64,000 nt of DNA from Larix kaempferi (lineage: Eukaryota > Streptophyta > Pinopsida > Pinales > Pinaceae): NCBI GenBank assembly GCA_027924585.1, contig BSBM01000826.1:13733501-13797500 (forward strand). Direction: 5' to 3'. Made by a program: the position numbers and the translations under genes. The notes under the pieces are model-generated. The model did no database searches and was not told where the DNA came from. It worked only from the letters and a program-made list of their open reading frames with translations. Each line of letters opens with the position of its first letter. Position 1 is the first letter of the stretch. Shown here piece after piece: positions 1 to 11,022 of the stretch.

Positions 1-637
1 CTGGTTTAAAATATGCTTCTCTAACGGTAGCTTTATCATTACTGATTCTCATTTCATAGGAAGTTAAAGTTCCTAGAAGTTGATCAATAGATAAAGTTTT
101 AAGATCACTCATTTCTTCTATTGCAGAGACTTTTGGATTGAACTTATCAGGTAGAGATCTCAAAATATTTTTAATTAGAGGATCTTCTGCAATCATCTCA
201 CCAAGACCCTTCATGGCATTCACAATCTCTTCAACTCTCAAAAAATATTTACTAACAGACTCATCCTCATTCATCTTTAGCTGTTCAAATTTCAGCCTGT
301 AAGTTTGAAGTTTGGCATCTTTTACTTTTTCATTTCCTTCATAGCTACTAATGAGTTTATACCACATTTCTTTGGCAGAATCAAGATGTATTAACTTTAC
401 AAATTCAGATTCAGAAAGACCACTCAAAATGGAATTCATTGCCTTTGCATTAAAAATAAACTCTAGCATATCATCTTTGGAATCTAGTACAATAGGTTTT
501 GTATATCCAGTTTCTATCAATTCCCAAACATCAGCACCTAAAGACATTAGGTATGTTCTCATTCTAACCTTCCAAAAGGAAAAATTTGTTCCATCAAACA
601 GGGGAGCTTTATTGGTTGAACCATCATGACTTACCAT
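1..637 (-). CDS. Sirevirus-like Copia gag, N-terminal part (unit A1, cut by window edge)
   Basis: The frame starts at the ATG on the minus strand (MVSHDGSTNK) and stays open for 212 codons to the window edge. It is the capsid part of a Copia Gag, the protein that packages element RNA into virus-like particles. Visible features are the N-terminal LFDGTNFSFWKVRM segment and the core MNEDESVSKYFLRVEEIVNAM. The same protein recurs in units A2 (7595) and A3 (14507). Unlike A2, this copy keeps CAG where A2 has a stop after KFE. It begins about 40 bp inside the primer-binding site, as expected for gag. The rest of unit A1 lies left of the window, so whether that unit is intact is unknown. Confidence 0.85.
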   Translation of the reverse strand, partial: MVSHDGSTNKAPLFDGTNFSFWKVRMRTYLMSLGADVWELIETGYTKPIVLDSKDDMLEFIFNAKAMNSILSGLSESEFVKLIHLDSAKEMWYKLISSYEGNEKVKDAKLQTYRLKFEQLKMNEDESVSKYFLRVEEIVNAMKGLGEMIAEDPLIKNILRSLPDKFNPKVSAIEEMSDLKTLSIDQLLGTLTSYEMRISNDKATVREAYFKP

Positions 638-675
638 GTTTAAGCTTATCAGATCTTCCTTAGACTAAAGGGTCT

Positions 676-688
676 GGCTCTGATACCA
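676..688 (-). promoter_or_regulatory. Primer-binding site, unit A1
   Basis: Read on the minus strand this is TGGTATCAGAGCC, complementary to the 3' end of plant initiator tRNA-Met. It lies two bases inside the LTR end, where reverse transcription of a Copia element is primed. Confidence 0.9.
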
Positions 689-690
689 AT

Positions 691-2254
691 TGTTGAAAGT
701 ATTAAAATAACTGAGAGGTGGGGGTGAATAAGTTATTACTGTGCTTAAACAATCTTACATTCCTTTTCCCTTTTAACTTTGATGAAGTGTGATGACCAAT
801 ATGATATGAGATGTTCTATGCACATTCCTTTCTAGCAGGTATATTATTTATAACAGAATTAAATATAAGGCATATAAACAATGTTCAATCACATAAATAT
901 GCAGAAGCACTGATTTTCCCGAGGAAACCCATAAACGGAAAAAACATCTTCTTCTTAGTATGAAAGGCAAGCTCCAAATTCTCTTTACATTCTATTTTAT
1001 CTGAGCTACAACCTAGATGAGGCTGCTACCTTTGTTTCTTCAGCACCAACTGAATGGAAGCTACAACTCCCAAATGTACAAGCACCAACCTGCAAAGAAG
1101 ACTTTACAGTCTTCCCTTGCTCCTCCCTACCACCCTATGTAAGAAAAAATTCAGTCAATTATATCACACTGGTTCAGATATTTCAGTACATACCCTTTTT
1201 TTATTTTGTTCTATGCTGCTACAGCTTGAGTTTCTGGGAATTCTGTTCTTCATTAAATCGAGCCATACTTTTTTGTTCTCATTTTGTTCGAATCACAACT
1301 TCATCAGCAACCACTCCTCCTCATCGTCTCGATTCTGACACACATTTTTGTTCTCATCAATTGTTTTTTATAGATGCTGAAGTTATATGCCTCGGTCTCT
1401 TTAACTTCTAGATATACCAATTCTAAAACTGAAACTGTCTTTTTAACTCCCAATTCGAAAACTGAACTGTCTCTTTGACTTCCAGAATTACACGCTATAA
1501 CTGATCTTTGAACTGTCTCTTTGAATTCCAAAATTTACACACTGTAACTGACTGATTAAAAAAATAAAAATAAATCTTTGTGAGTCACATCCTGTTTGAG
1601 TCACGACTGTTTGAGTCACAGTTGTTTGAGTCACAGCTGTTTCAACCAATTGCTAATTTGTAAAAACCGACCGCAACAGTAAATTTGAGAATAACATGTT
1701 CAGAGAACCACTTGTATAGCTCAAACTATAGCTTTGTTTGGCGATTTCCACGCGATTCAGGCAAATGAGGCCGTTACACACAAAACGCATGTCCCAGAGT
1801 TTCGAGATTCATCTCCAGCTTCCCACAAATCAAGACATGAATCACTGTGTTCTTATCTGAGTCACGACCGTCTGAGTCTCAGCCATCTAAGTCACGACCA
1901 TCTGAGTCACAGCTGTCTGAGTTATAGCTTGTCTGAGTCACAGCTTTTCTGAGTCACAGCTGTCTCAGTTATAGCTTTTCTGAGTCATAGCTTGCATGAG
2001 TCACAGCTTGTCTGAGTCGCAGTAGTCTGAGTCATAGCTTGTCTAACAACATTCTTTTCTTGTATGAGTCACAACTTGTCTGAGTCACCCTTGTCTGAGT
2101 TATAGCTTGTCTGAGTCACAGCTTGTATGAGTCACAGCTTGTCTGAGGCATAGCTATCTGAGTCACAGCTTGTCTAACAACATTCTTTTCTTGTATTTAA
2201 AAACTCAGTCGCTGCTTTCCAACCATCAATGACAACTGAATCAAAGTGCCAACA
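691..2254 (-). repeat. Sirevirus LTR 1 (shared by units A1 and A2)
   Basis: On the minus strand the LTR runs TGTTGGCAC to CTTTCAACA, with TG/CA ends and a short terminal inverted repeat. A primer-binding site adjoins its left end and a polypurine tract its right end, so it is both the 5' LTR of unit A1 and the 3' LTR of unit A2. It is 1564 bp and matches LTRs 2 and 3 along its whole length with scattered substitutions and small indels. The U3 half (right) carries a minisatellite of TGAGTCA-bearing units. Plus-strand ORFs in it (such as 1054-1338) recur in all three LTRs only because the LTRs are copies. Confidence 0.93.
1575..2185 (-). repeat. TGAGTCA-rich minisatellite in LTR 1
   Basis: Degenerate units of about 16-18 bp of the form TGAGTCACAGCTTGTC repeat head to tail in two blocks, about 1580-1640 and 1855-2175, separated by unique LTR sequence. 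I count 16 exact TGAGTCA heptamers. The heptamer is the plant GCN4-like/AP-1-type bZIP recognition core. The position in U3, upstream of where transcription should start, fits an enhancer array; binding is inferred. Confidence 0.8.
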
Positions 2255-2255
2255 A

Positions 2256-2398
2256 TCTCCCCCTTTGGCATTGATGGAAACCTAAAAATTATGATGTTGC
2301 AAGTGTAATCACTGACTACTTGTTATCTCCAACTACTTGATCTTCTCCCCCTTTGACATCAATTTCAAAGCAATCATGACAATACATCTCCCCCTATC
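2256..2398 (-). promoter_or_regulatory. Multiple polypurine tracts of unit A2
   Basis: On the minus strand the tract AAAGGGGGAGA abuts the 3' LTR (2256-2267). Two more AGGGGGAGA tracts follow at about 2345-2356 and 2387-2397. The LTR-adjacent tract should prime plus-strand synthesis. Repeated polypurine tracts upstream of the 3' LTR are a reported hallmark of Sireviruses. Confidence 0.8.
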
Positions 2399-2652
2399 AA
2401 TATTAACTCAGAAATCAACAAATAAAACATTCTGGAACCATCTCAAAATTACATCAGATATGCAATAAGCACAAACTCCGCCTGCCAAAGTGAACAAGTT
2501 CGTTGGAACAAGATATGACACCCAAACTCTGGCATAGATATTCAAACTGGATTTTGGATAAGGGTTTAGTAAAGATATCAACAATCTGTTCTTTAGAAGG
2601 AATGAAATGCAATTTAAAAAATGCTACTTGTAACCTGCTCCCTTAAAAAATG

Positions 2653-3279
2653 CTACTTGATTGGAATGTGTTTGGTCTTGGAATGAAGAACAGGGTTCTT
2701 TGACACACTAATGGCAATTGTGTTATCACAGTGAATAGGAATAGGTTCATAATATTTCACCTCCAAATTAGCAATAGTTTGTATCATCCATAATACCTGA
2801 GTACAACATGTTGCAGCAGCTATGTATTCAGCCTCAGTAGTAGATAGAGAGATAGAACCTTGCTTTTTACTCATCCATTCTCCAGCCTCAGTAGTAGATA
2901 GAGAGATAGAACCTTGCTTTTTACTCATCGATTCTCCTAATGAATCGCCTAAGAAGAATGCACCTCCACTAGTGCTCTTTCTTTCATCCAAATAGTTTGC
3001 CCAGTCAACATCTGAATATGCAATCAACTGAAAGTTTTGATTCCTAGGATACCAGAGACCATAAGTCATTGTGCCTTTCAAGTATTTGAAAATTCTCTTC
3101 ATAGCTACCAAGTGACTTTGTTTGGGAGCATACTGAAATCTTCCTACCATTCCAACAGCATGCATAATATCAGGACGAGTTGCAGTAATGTACAGAAGAC
3201 TTTCTATCATTGACCTATATGTTCTTTTATCAACATCTGGTGAAATATCATCTTTCCTAAGCTTGCAACCAACAATCAT
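2653..3279 (-). pseudogene. Copia RT C-terminus and RNase H, unit A2
   Basis: This is the C-terminal part of Pol. It contains the connection segment YRSMIESLLYITATRPDI and the RNase H motifs AYSDVDWA, SLSTTEAEY and HCDNTIAI. RNase H removes the RNA strand during reverse transcription. It lies in a different frame from the upstream Pol because about 25 bp present in A3 (11729-11760) are missing at about 3295. A 54-bp direct duplication (2831-2884 and 2885-2938) repeats the SKKQGSISLSTTEA stretch in frame, inserting 18 residues next to a catalytic Glu. The element end follows about 400 bp downstream. Confidence 0.88.
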
Positions 3280-4076
3280 AGGGGTACTAACAGGTGAATA
3301 ATCTCTTGTAGATATTTATTTTGAGAAATAAATAGTCCTTTAGAACTCTGAGGAATTTGATGACCAAGAAAGGATAACAGTTCTCCAATCATGGACATTT
3401 CAAACTCAGATTGGATAGCATTAGCAAACCATTGAACAGAAGAAGCATTAGTACATCCAAAAATGATATCGTCAACATAAACCAAAACAACTAATAAGTC
3501 ATCACCTTTTGTTTTTATATACAGATTACTATCAAGATTGCCTTTCTTGAATCCTTTCTCTTGTAAATATTTATCTAATCTATAGTACCAAGCTCTTGGA
3601 GCTTGTTTCAATCCATATAGAGCTTTCTTCAATTTGCAGACATGATCAATATTGTCTGTTAGAGAGAATCCTTCAGGTTGTTCCATATAAAATTCTTCTT
3701 CTAACTCTCCATTGACAAATGCTGACTTGACATCCATCTGATAAATTTTGAACTTCTTGTGACAGGCATAGGTAAGAAATATTCTGATAGCTTCCATTCT
3801 TGCCACAGGTGCAAAGGTTTCATCAAAATCTTGTCCTTCAACCTGAGCATATCCTTTATAGACCAATCTAGCTTTATTCCTGACAATTTGTCATTGGTCA
3901 TTCATTTTATTCTTAAACACCCATTTGGACCCAATCACATTCTTGTATGTTGGCCTAGGAACAAGTTCCCAAGTATTATTTTTTTCAATCTGATCAAGCT
4001 CTTCATTCATAGCTTTTATCCAATCTTCATCTTTACTGGCTTCATTAAAATTCTTGGGTTCTATGATAGATAACAA
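3276..4076 (-). pseudogene. Copia reverse transcriptase, unit A2
   Basis: This is the RT domain. It opens with [16 protein letters not shown] and [11 protein letters not shown], then [20 protein letters not shown], the Copia motif [26 protein letters not shown], and the catalytic YVDDIIFG. It is one frame with a TGA at 3893, where A3 has GGA. It continues the frame of the upstream integrase and gag, so Gag-Pol was a single polyprotein. It ends where the 25-bp deletion shifts the frame at about 3295. Confidence 0.9.
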
Positions 4077-4313
4077 AGCAATGTGAGACTGTTATGAATT
4101 CTTAAGTAACCTACTTCTTGTCTGAACACCTTCATTCTTATTGCCAATAATTTGACTTTCAGGATGATTCTTTTGAATAATTCTTGAAGAAGGATTTACT
4201 GGTTGTTGCTGTGTACCTGTACTTTCATTTTCTAACTCAGAGTCTTCCTTTTTTGATTCTTGGACCTGTTCTTCTTCATCTTCAACTGCATCTTCTGTGT
4301 CAACATTGTTTAT

Positions 4314-5498
4314 CTAAATATCTTTTATAGGCATACCTTCATCAATCTTAATGTCAATGCTGTCAACCATTTTACGTGACCTCTTATTGTAACATCTGTA
4401 TCCTTTACTATTTGTAGCATACCCCAAAAAGATACCTTCATCAGCCCTATCATCATATTTTTCAAGATGTTCATCATTGTTTTTGATATAACATTTACTT
4501 CCAAAAACTCTAAAATGCTTGATTGAAGCAGGTTTCCCAAACCACAATTCATAAGGAGTTTTATCACTGTTAGGCCTTAAATGAGCTTTATTAAGAACAT
4601 GAACAGCTGTGTGAATTGCTTCTACCCAGAATGTCTGAGAAATATTTTTTTCATTCATCATTGACCTTGCCATCTGCTGAACAAATCTACTCTGTCTCTC
4701 AACTACTCCATTTTGTTGTGGAGTGCCTGAAATTGTATATTCTCTTTTGATTCCTTGTTCATCACAAAATTCTTTGAAGTACCTTGAACAAAACTCTCCT
4801 CCTTTATCAGATCTTACTACCTTTAATCTTTTTTCTGTTTGATTCTCCGTCAAAGCTTTAAATACTTTGAATTTTTCAAATGCTTCAGATTTTTCTTTCA
4901 AGAAAGCAACCCATGTTAGTCTAGAGTAATCATCAATAATCAACATAAAATAGTTTTCTTTACCTGTTCCTTCATTTCTTGATGGTCCACATAAATCCAT
5001 ATGTACTAATTGAACATGTTTATCTATTGATGTGAAGCTCTTAGATTTAAACTGAGTTTGAGTCAATTTTCCCATTTGACAAGGTTGACATATAGCATCA
5101 TATGGTTTTGAAATCTTAGGAAAATATTTTACAGCTTCATTGTTGCTAAGTTGGATTAAATAATCAAAACTCAAATGTCCAAGTCTTCTATGCCATAACC
5201 AACTCTCATCATACTTGCTTAGATGACACTCTTCCTTATCTTCTTTCAAAACATAGACATTATTTTCTTTTCTTATACCTTTGGCAACCAATTGTCCTGA
5301 AGATATAGATTTTATTTTGCATTCTTTAGAATTGAATACAACTTCACATCCTCTATCACATACCTGACTGACACTAAGAAGATTATGCTTCAATCCATCC
5401 ACAAATAATACATCTTTAGCTTTTCCTTTACTACTTAGATGTACCAATCCTTTGCCTTTGAATTTTCCTGGAGCATCATTTCCAAAAGTTACATCTCC
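4314..5498 (-). pseudogene. Copia GAG-pre-integrase and integrase, unit A2
   Basis: An open stretch of 377 codons (to 5447) holds the GAG-pre-integrase H-H-C-C finger (WLWHRRLGHLSF ... CQPCQMGK). The catalytic core follows, with D in HMDLCGPS, D in VRSDKGGEF and E in QQNGVVERQ. The conserved tail GYATNSKGYRCYN comes next. Integrase inserts the cDNA into host DNA. All three acidic residues are present, so this is the best-kept enzyme of the unit. It ends at a TAG (4314-4316) that A3 also carries. The linker to RT (4080-4310) is acidic and poorly conserved. Confidence 0.9.
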
Positions 5499-5830
5499 TT
5501 ATTTGTGTTCACTCAGAGATAGAAATTTACCTTTATCTACAGTCATGTGCTTGGAACAACCACTGTGAATATACCAAGGGTCCTCTTGTCTTTGAGCAGA
5601 AAGCACTAATCCACATTGGTTGTTTTCTTTCTTCTTCCATACTTTAGCCTTTTTAACAGAAAAATCTATTCTTGAATCTAATTCATAATTCTTTAAATGA
5701 CAGTCTATGGCCTTGTGTCCAAAATTTTGACAAATATAACATTCTGGTTGATTGTACAAAGACTCAAAAGAATTTATATTTCTAGCATAATCTCTTCTTC
5801 TTGCTGGAAAAGGTGTAGTATGATACTCTT
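5499..5830 (-). pseudogene. Third zinc knuckle and protease start, unit A2
   Basis: The frame reads CYICQNFGHKAIDC, a CX2CX4HX4C zinc knuckle that binds element RNA. Then comes the Copia protease region with WYIHSGCSKHMT, where the catalytic triad is normally D-S-G; here the Asp is His, so the protease active site looks lost. The segment ends at a TAA (5499-5501) and continues in the same frame into integrase. Confidence 0.8.
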
Positions 5831-7595
5831 ATTTTCTCATTGACTGTTTCTCTTTATGTTGCAGCACTTGATTACTATTTCGTTGTATGTTTCTAAAGTG
5901 AAAAACACAATTTGCAACTTTATGACCAAAATCAGAACAACAATAACAATATCCATTGAAAAAAATTTGATACCTGAATCTTGACTGTCTTCTTGGAATA
6001 GATGGCCATGTCATTCTGTTCTTTAATTCCTTTTCACGTCTTCTTGACTGCAGACCAGTAGCTATATCATCTTTTCCACTCATTAGATTAACTTTACTTT
6101 TGTCTTTATTTTCTTCAGTTTGGATGACACTTGCTGACTTTGTATATTTTGATTGATTGCTGTTCTAAAAGTTAATTACCTTAGTTGTTTCTTTGTTTTC
6201 TGACAAACTGCTACTCCCTTCTTCATATCCTAAACCAGTCTTCATCAAAGGAGATCTTTGTTTATTCAGAATGTTATTTAGTTCTTCTATTGCTTTAATA
6301 CGTGGCAAGTTTTGATGATAGAGAGATTGAAATTTTTCCAATTCTTTTCTGAATTTTACAACTTCTTCCTCTAATGCTTCACATCTCATATTTTTCTGTG
6401 ATAACTGTTCTTTTAGAACATCATTTATTTTCTTTGTTTCTTCTAGTTCTATCTTTAACAAGCTACAGTCTTTACTCGGTTCTTTAGCATTCTTTTCATA
6501 CTGCACTAACAACTCTTTTTGTTTCCTCTTCTTTAATCTGAGTCTATCAATTTCTTCCAAAGCACTAATCAAATCACCTTCCACATCAACAATAGCATAT
6601 TCATCATTCTTATTGCTTCCATCATCTTCAAGATCTTCTATGGCCATAAGCACAAAATCATTCATTTTATCTTCACAAGATGATTCACTGTCTGAAACTT
6701 CTGAGAGGTCAACATCATTTGCACATAAACTTTTCTTTTTGTAGTTATTATTTTTATTGTATCTTTTAAATGTATGTTTCTCTTCATCAATAGAATTCTG
6801 ACCTTTTTCTTTATAAGGACATTTAGATGCAAAGTGCCCTACCTTACCAAAACTGAAACATTTAAAAGGAAACTTCCCTTTATATTTTCCTGATCCAGTT
6901 TTCAGTCTTCTTACAAATTTCTCCTCAATCTCTTCCATTTCAGATTCTTTCTGTTTATCTGCTTTAAAAGGTGCTTCTCTAACAGTAGCTTTATCTTTAC
7001 TAATTCTCATTTCATTAGCAATTAATGTTCCTAGAAGTTGATTAATAGATAAAGTTTTAATATCACTCATTTCTTCTATTGCAGAGACTTTTGGATTGAA
7101 CTTATCGGGTAGAGATCTCAAAATCTTTTGAATTAGAGGAGCTTCTCCAATCTTCTCACCAAGACCCTTCATGGCATTCACAAGCTCTTCAACTCTAAAA
7201 AAATATTTACTAATAGATTCATCCTCATTCATCTTTAGCTATTCAAATTTCAGTTTGTAAGTTTGAAGTTTGACATCTTTTACTTTTTCATTTCCTTCAT
7301 AGCTACTAATGAGTTTATCCCACATTTCTTTGGCAGAATCAATATGCATTACCTTTACAAATTCAGATTCAGAAAGACCACTCAGAATGGCATTCATTGC
7401 CTTTGCATTAAAACTAAACTCTAGCTTATCATCTTTGGAAGCTAGTACAATAGGTTTTGTATATCCAGTTTCTACCACTTCCCAAACATCAGCACCTGAA
7501 GACATTAGGTATGTTCTCATTCTAACCTTCCAAAAGGAAAAATTTGTTCCATCAAACAGAGGAGATTTATTGGTTGAACCATCATGACTTGCCAT
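5829..7595 (-). pseudogene. Copia Gag, unit A2
   Basis: Gag starts at MASHDGSTNKSPLFDG and keeps one frame for about 590 codons, broken by stops at 7241 (TAG; CAG in A1 and A3), 6167 and 5831. Order: capsid-like core; a first zinc knuckle whose second Cys is Phe (CFSFGKVGHFASKC; A3 has CFNCGKVGHFASKC); a Lys/Asp-rich linker; a predicted coiled coil (EEIDRLRLKKRKQKELLVQY onward); and a second knuckle CYCCSDFGHKVANC. The long coiled-coil Gag is typical of Sireviruses. Confidence 0.88.
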
Positions 7596-7633
7596 GTTTA
7601 AGCTTATCAGATCTTCCTTAGACTAAAGGGTCT

Positions 7634-7646
7634 GGCTCTGATACCA
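7634..7646 (-). promoter_or_regulatory. Primer-binding site, unit A2
   Basis: On the minus strand this is TGGTATCAGAGCC, the initiator tRNA-Met complement, two bases from the LTR end. It defines 7649-9178 as the 5' LTR of unit A2. Confidence 0.9.
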
Positions 7647-7648
7647 AT

Positions 7649-9178
7649 TGTTGAAAGTATTCAAATAACTGAGAGGGGGGGGTGAATCAGTTATTACTAT
7701 GCTTAAACAATCTTACATTCCTTTTCCCTTTTATCTTTGATGAAGTGTGATGACCAATATGATATAGATGTTCTATGCACATTCCTTTATAGCAGGTATA
7801 TTGTTATAACATAATTAAATATAAGGCATATAAACAATGTTCAATCACATAAATATGCAGAGGCACTGATTTTCCTGAGGAAACCCATAAAGGAAAAAAA
7901 CCTTTTCTTCTTAGTATGAAAGGCAAGCTCCAATTTCTCTTTACATTCTATTTTATCTGATCTACAACCCAGATGAGGCCACTACCTCTGTTTCTTCAGC
8001 ACCAACTGAATGGAAGCTACAACTCCCAAATGTACAAGCACCAACTTGCAAAGAAGACTTTATAGTCTTCCCTTGCTCCTCCCTACCACCCTATGTAAGA
8101 AAAAATTCAGTCAATTATATCACATTGGTTCAGATATTTCAGTACATACCTTTTTTTATTTTTTTCTGTGCTGCTACAGCTTGAGTTTCTAGGCATTCTG
8201 TTCTTCATTAAATTGAGCCATACTTTTTTGTTCTCATTTTCTTCGAATCACAACTTCATCAGCAACCACTCCTCTTCATCCTCTCGATTCTCACACACAT
8301 TTTTGTTCTCATAAATTATTTTTTATAGATGCTAAAGTTATATGCCTCGATCTCTTTAACTTCCAGATATACCAATTCTAAAACTGAAACTGTTTTTTTA
8401 ACTCCCAATTCAAAAACTGAACTGTCTCTTTGACTTCCAGAATTTACACGCTATAACTAATATTTGAACTGTCTCTTTGAATTCCAATATTTACACACTG
8501 TAACTAACTGATTAAAAAAATAAAAGTAAATCTTTGTGAGTCGCATCTTGTTCGAGTCATGGCTGTTTGAGTCATAGCTGTTTCAACCAATTGTTAATTT
8601 GTAAAAACCGGCCGCAACAGTAAATCTGAGAATTACATGTTCAGAGAACCACTTGTATAGCTCAAACCGTAGCTTTTTTGGCACTTTCCCCGAGAGTCAA
8701 GAAAATGAGGCCGTTGCGCACAAAACCCATGTCTTAGATTTTCTAGATTCATCTCCAGCTTCTTGCAAATTGAGACGCGAATCACTATGTTCTTATCTTA
8801 GTCACAGCCGTCTGATTCTCAGCCGTCTGAGTCCCGACCATCTGAGTCATAGCTGTCTGAGTTATAGCTTGTCTAAGTCACAGCTTGTCTGAGTCACAGC
8901 TATCTGAGTCATAGCTTGTCTAAGTCATAGCTTGTATGAGTCACAGCTTGTCTGAGTCGCAGTTGTTTGAGTCATAGCTTGTCTAACAACATTCTTTTCT
9001 TGTATGAGTCACAGCTTGTTTGAGTCACCGTTGTCTGAGTTATAGCTTGTCTGAGTCACAACTTGTATGAGTCGTAGCTATCTGAGTCATAGCTTGTCTA
9101 ACAACATTCTTTTCTTGTATTTAAAAACTCAGTCGCTGCTTTCCAACCATCAATGACAACTGAATCAAAGTGCCAACA
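7649..9178 (-). repeat. Sirevirus LTR 2 (shared by units A2 and A3)
   Basis: This is a 1530-bp LTR with the same TGTTGGCAC...CTTTCAACA ends as LTR 1. It has a primer-binding site on its left and a polypurine tract on its right, so it serves A2 as 5' LTR and A3 as 3' LTR. Its U3 minisatellite (about 8540-9110) has a different copy number and arrangement from LTR 1, with several TGAGTCA heptamers kept. Confidence 0.92.
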
Positions 9179-9466
9179 ATTCCCCCCTTTGGCATTGATG
9201 GAAACCTAAAAATTATGATGTTGCAAGTGTAATCACTGACTGCTTGTTATCTGCAACTACCTGAACTTCTCCCCCTTTGACATCAATGTCAAAGCAATCA
9301 TGACAATACATCTCCCCCTATCAATATTAACTCAGAAATCAACGATTAAAACATTCTGGAACCATCTTAGAATTACATCAGATATGCAATAAGCACAAAC
9401 TCCCCCTGCCAAAGTGAACAAGTTAGTTGGAACAAGATATGACACCCAACTTCTGGCATAGATATT

Positions 9467-11022
9467 TGTAATGTCCCCTCCCATCATGCCGGCATGATAG
9501 AGAGAACGTGATGCTAAAGCTGGGCATCTAGCCCCATGAAATTTTAAATAAGCATTCACATAATATAAAAAGACATATGGAAATGTATAATTATAAGAAA
9601 ACACAACGGAAGTAATTTCAATCACACATCCATCATACATTCAAGATATTCATCAAATAAATAATTGCAAAGTTAACACAAGAGAGTACTTATCTTATAA
9701 CAAAGTAGCCCCGAGCAATTGGCTATGCAACTGCAACGTTCCACCCAACCATAGGCCAATTTTGCTTATCAATCTCACAACACAACTGCCACCCCCGAGC
9801 TGGGCATGATTTCTACAAGGATCCAGGGAACATGAGACTCACACATAGCCAAACATACACCAAAATGAGCCAAGCCAATCTACAGTTTTGGTTTATCAGG
9901 CTGCTAAGGCAATGGAGAGGAAGAAATTCTAAGCTAGTGAGCTAAAACACAGAGATATGGACACCCTCTACAAGATCTACCTAGCTTGGTCCCCACAATA
10001 CCTACACACCTAGCAAAAGGAGGTATTCCCTTCACTACTACATAGTCCCTCAGGCCATACCTTCCATTCTAGTGTTCTTCGAGGTGTGCATAGAAGAGCA
10101 ACCAGCCTTTTTGAGCTTCTTGAGAGGCTACCTCCTCAGTAGGTTTATCAAGCCAATTCTGTTCCACCTCCATTCCTAACTCTTGCTCACCATTTAAAAC
10201 CAATGCAGGGATGCATCCAACAACAAAAATACTAGTGTTGAAAAAAAATGTGGGCAACCAAAACGAACTGGTGGATGGGAAATAAACCCTGGGAGAGCCA
10301 TTCGTTTTCAGAAAACGTTTATATGCATTCCAGGGGCTGAAACGACCTCTATAAACCCCCAAAACGTTACTCCCTTTCTCCCAGCCACTGTGCAACACAA
10401 AAACAAGCTCCCCGCTATGGAAAAATGCAGGAAATTGGTAAAAAACGTGATGGGGAAAGCCCAACTAGCTCAGACTGCGTGAGAGAGGAAAGACTATGGG
10501 TTCATAATGGCTTTGAGCACCATTTCGTGGGTGTTTTCTTGCCCCAGAAGCAAAAGTACATTTTTCCAGGTTGATGGCTTGCCCATGCACGAAACTGGCT
10601 GCCACTCCTCTTCATTCCCAAGGCATTAACTGCCTTAACCAATTTCTGGAAGAATTAAATGATTGGGTGCATAAGTCAAAATGGGTAGTTGAGGGTTTAT
10701 TCATTGACATTTGGCTTATCACCATTGGCTCAAGGGTTTGAATAATTTCCCTCCCTATTCCTTGTAGAATCATGCCCCCATCTCTTTGTTGCATTGCATA
10801 GCTAGTTGTGGGTATTTCATTAAAATTCGTATTTACACGATGTCTTAATTTACATTGTGCATGTCCAGCACAAAAACCTTAGGAATCTATTTTTTAATTG
10901 CCGATACATAAAACACTAAATCAATGGTGGGGCCTTGGCATTGAGCTCCTCACCATGATTAAATAACAATATTTACATCATTTACGATTTAATTCAAAGG
11001 GGGTCAAAATGGGGACATTACA
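9467..11022 (-). mobile_element. Solo LTR of the Gypsy-1 family
   Basis: A 1556-bp block has inverted ends TGTAATGTCCCC / GGGGACATTACA and is flanked by the 5-bp duplication ATATT (9462-9466 and 11023-11027). The empty site, with one ATATT, is seen in unit A2 at 2538-2542. Read on the minus strand it matches the Gypsy-1 LTR at 18451-25063 from end to end. No internal region remains, so it is a solo LTR left by LTR-LTR recombination. ORFs inside it (10069-10464 and others) are LTR sequence, not genes. Confidence 0.93.

Larger units (their letters stand above)
691..9178 (-). mobile_element. Sirevirus-like Copia unit A2 (LTR 2 to LTR 1)
   Basis: This is the most complete Copia unit: 5' LTR at 7649-9178, primer-binding site, gag-protease-integrase-RT-RNase H in Copia order, repeated polypurine tracts, and 3' LTR at 691-2254. 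The internal part is 5394 bp. Gag carries a coiled-coil-rich C-terminal half and three zinc knuckles. Long Gag, LTRs above 1.5 kb and multiple polypurine tracts together point to the Sirevirus (Maximus/SIRE) lineage; that assignment is inference. Seven in-frame stops, a 25-bp deletion and a 54-bp duplication make it defective. Confidence 0.88.

Noticed and set aside
1054-1338. Plus-strand ORF repeated at 8010 and 14923 in all three Sirevirus LTRs
   Set aside because: Repeated only because the LTRs are copies; it is antisense to the element, with no protein motif.
1855-2175. Possible tRNA or satellite centromeric repeat
   Set aside because: Units are 16-18 bp and confined to the LTR; there is no tRNA fold or 150-180 bp satellite period.
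7309-7587. Plus-strand ORF also seen at 351 and 14221
   Set aside because: Antisense shadow of the conserved gag coding sequence.
10069-10464. 131-codon minus-strand ORF, similar text at 18948-19187
   Set aside because: Lies wholly inside LTRs of the Gypsy-1 family; similarity reflects LTR homology.
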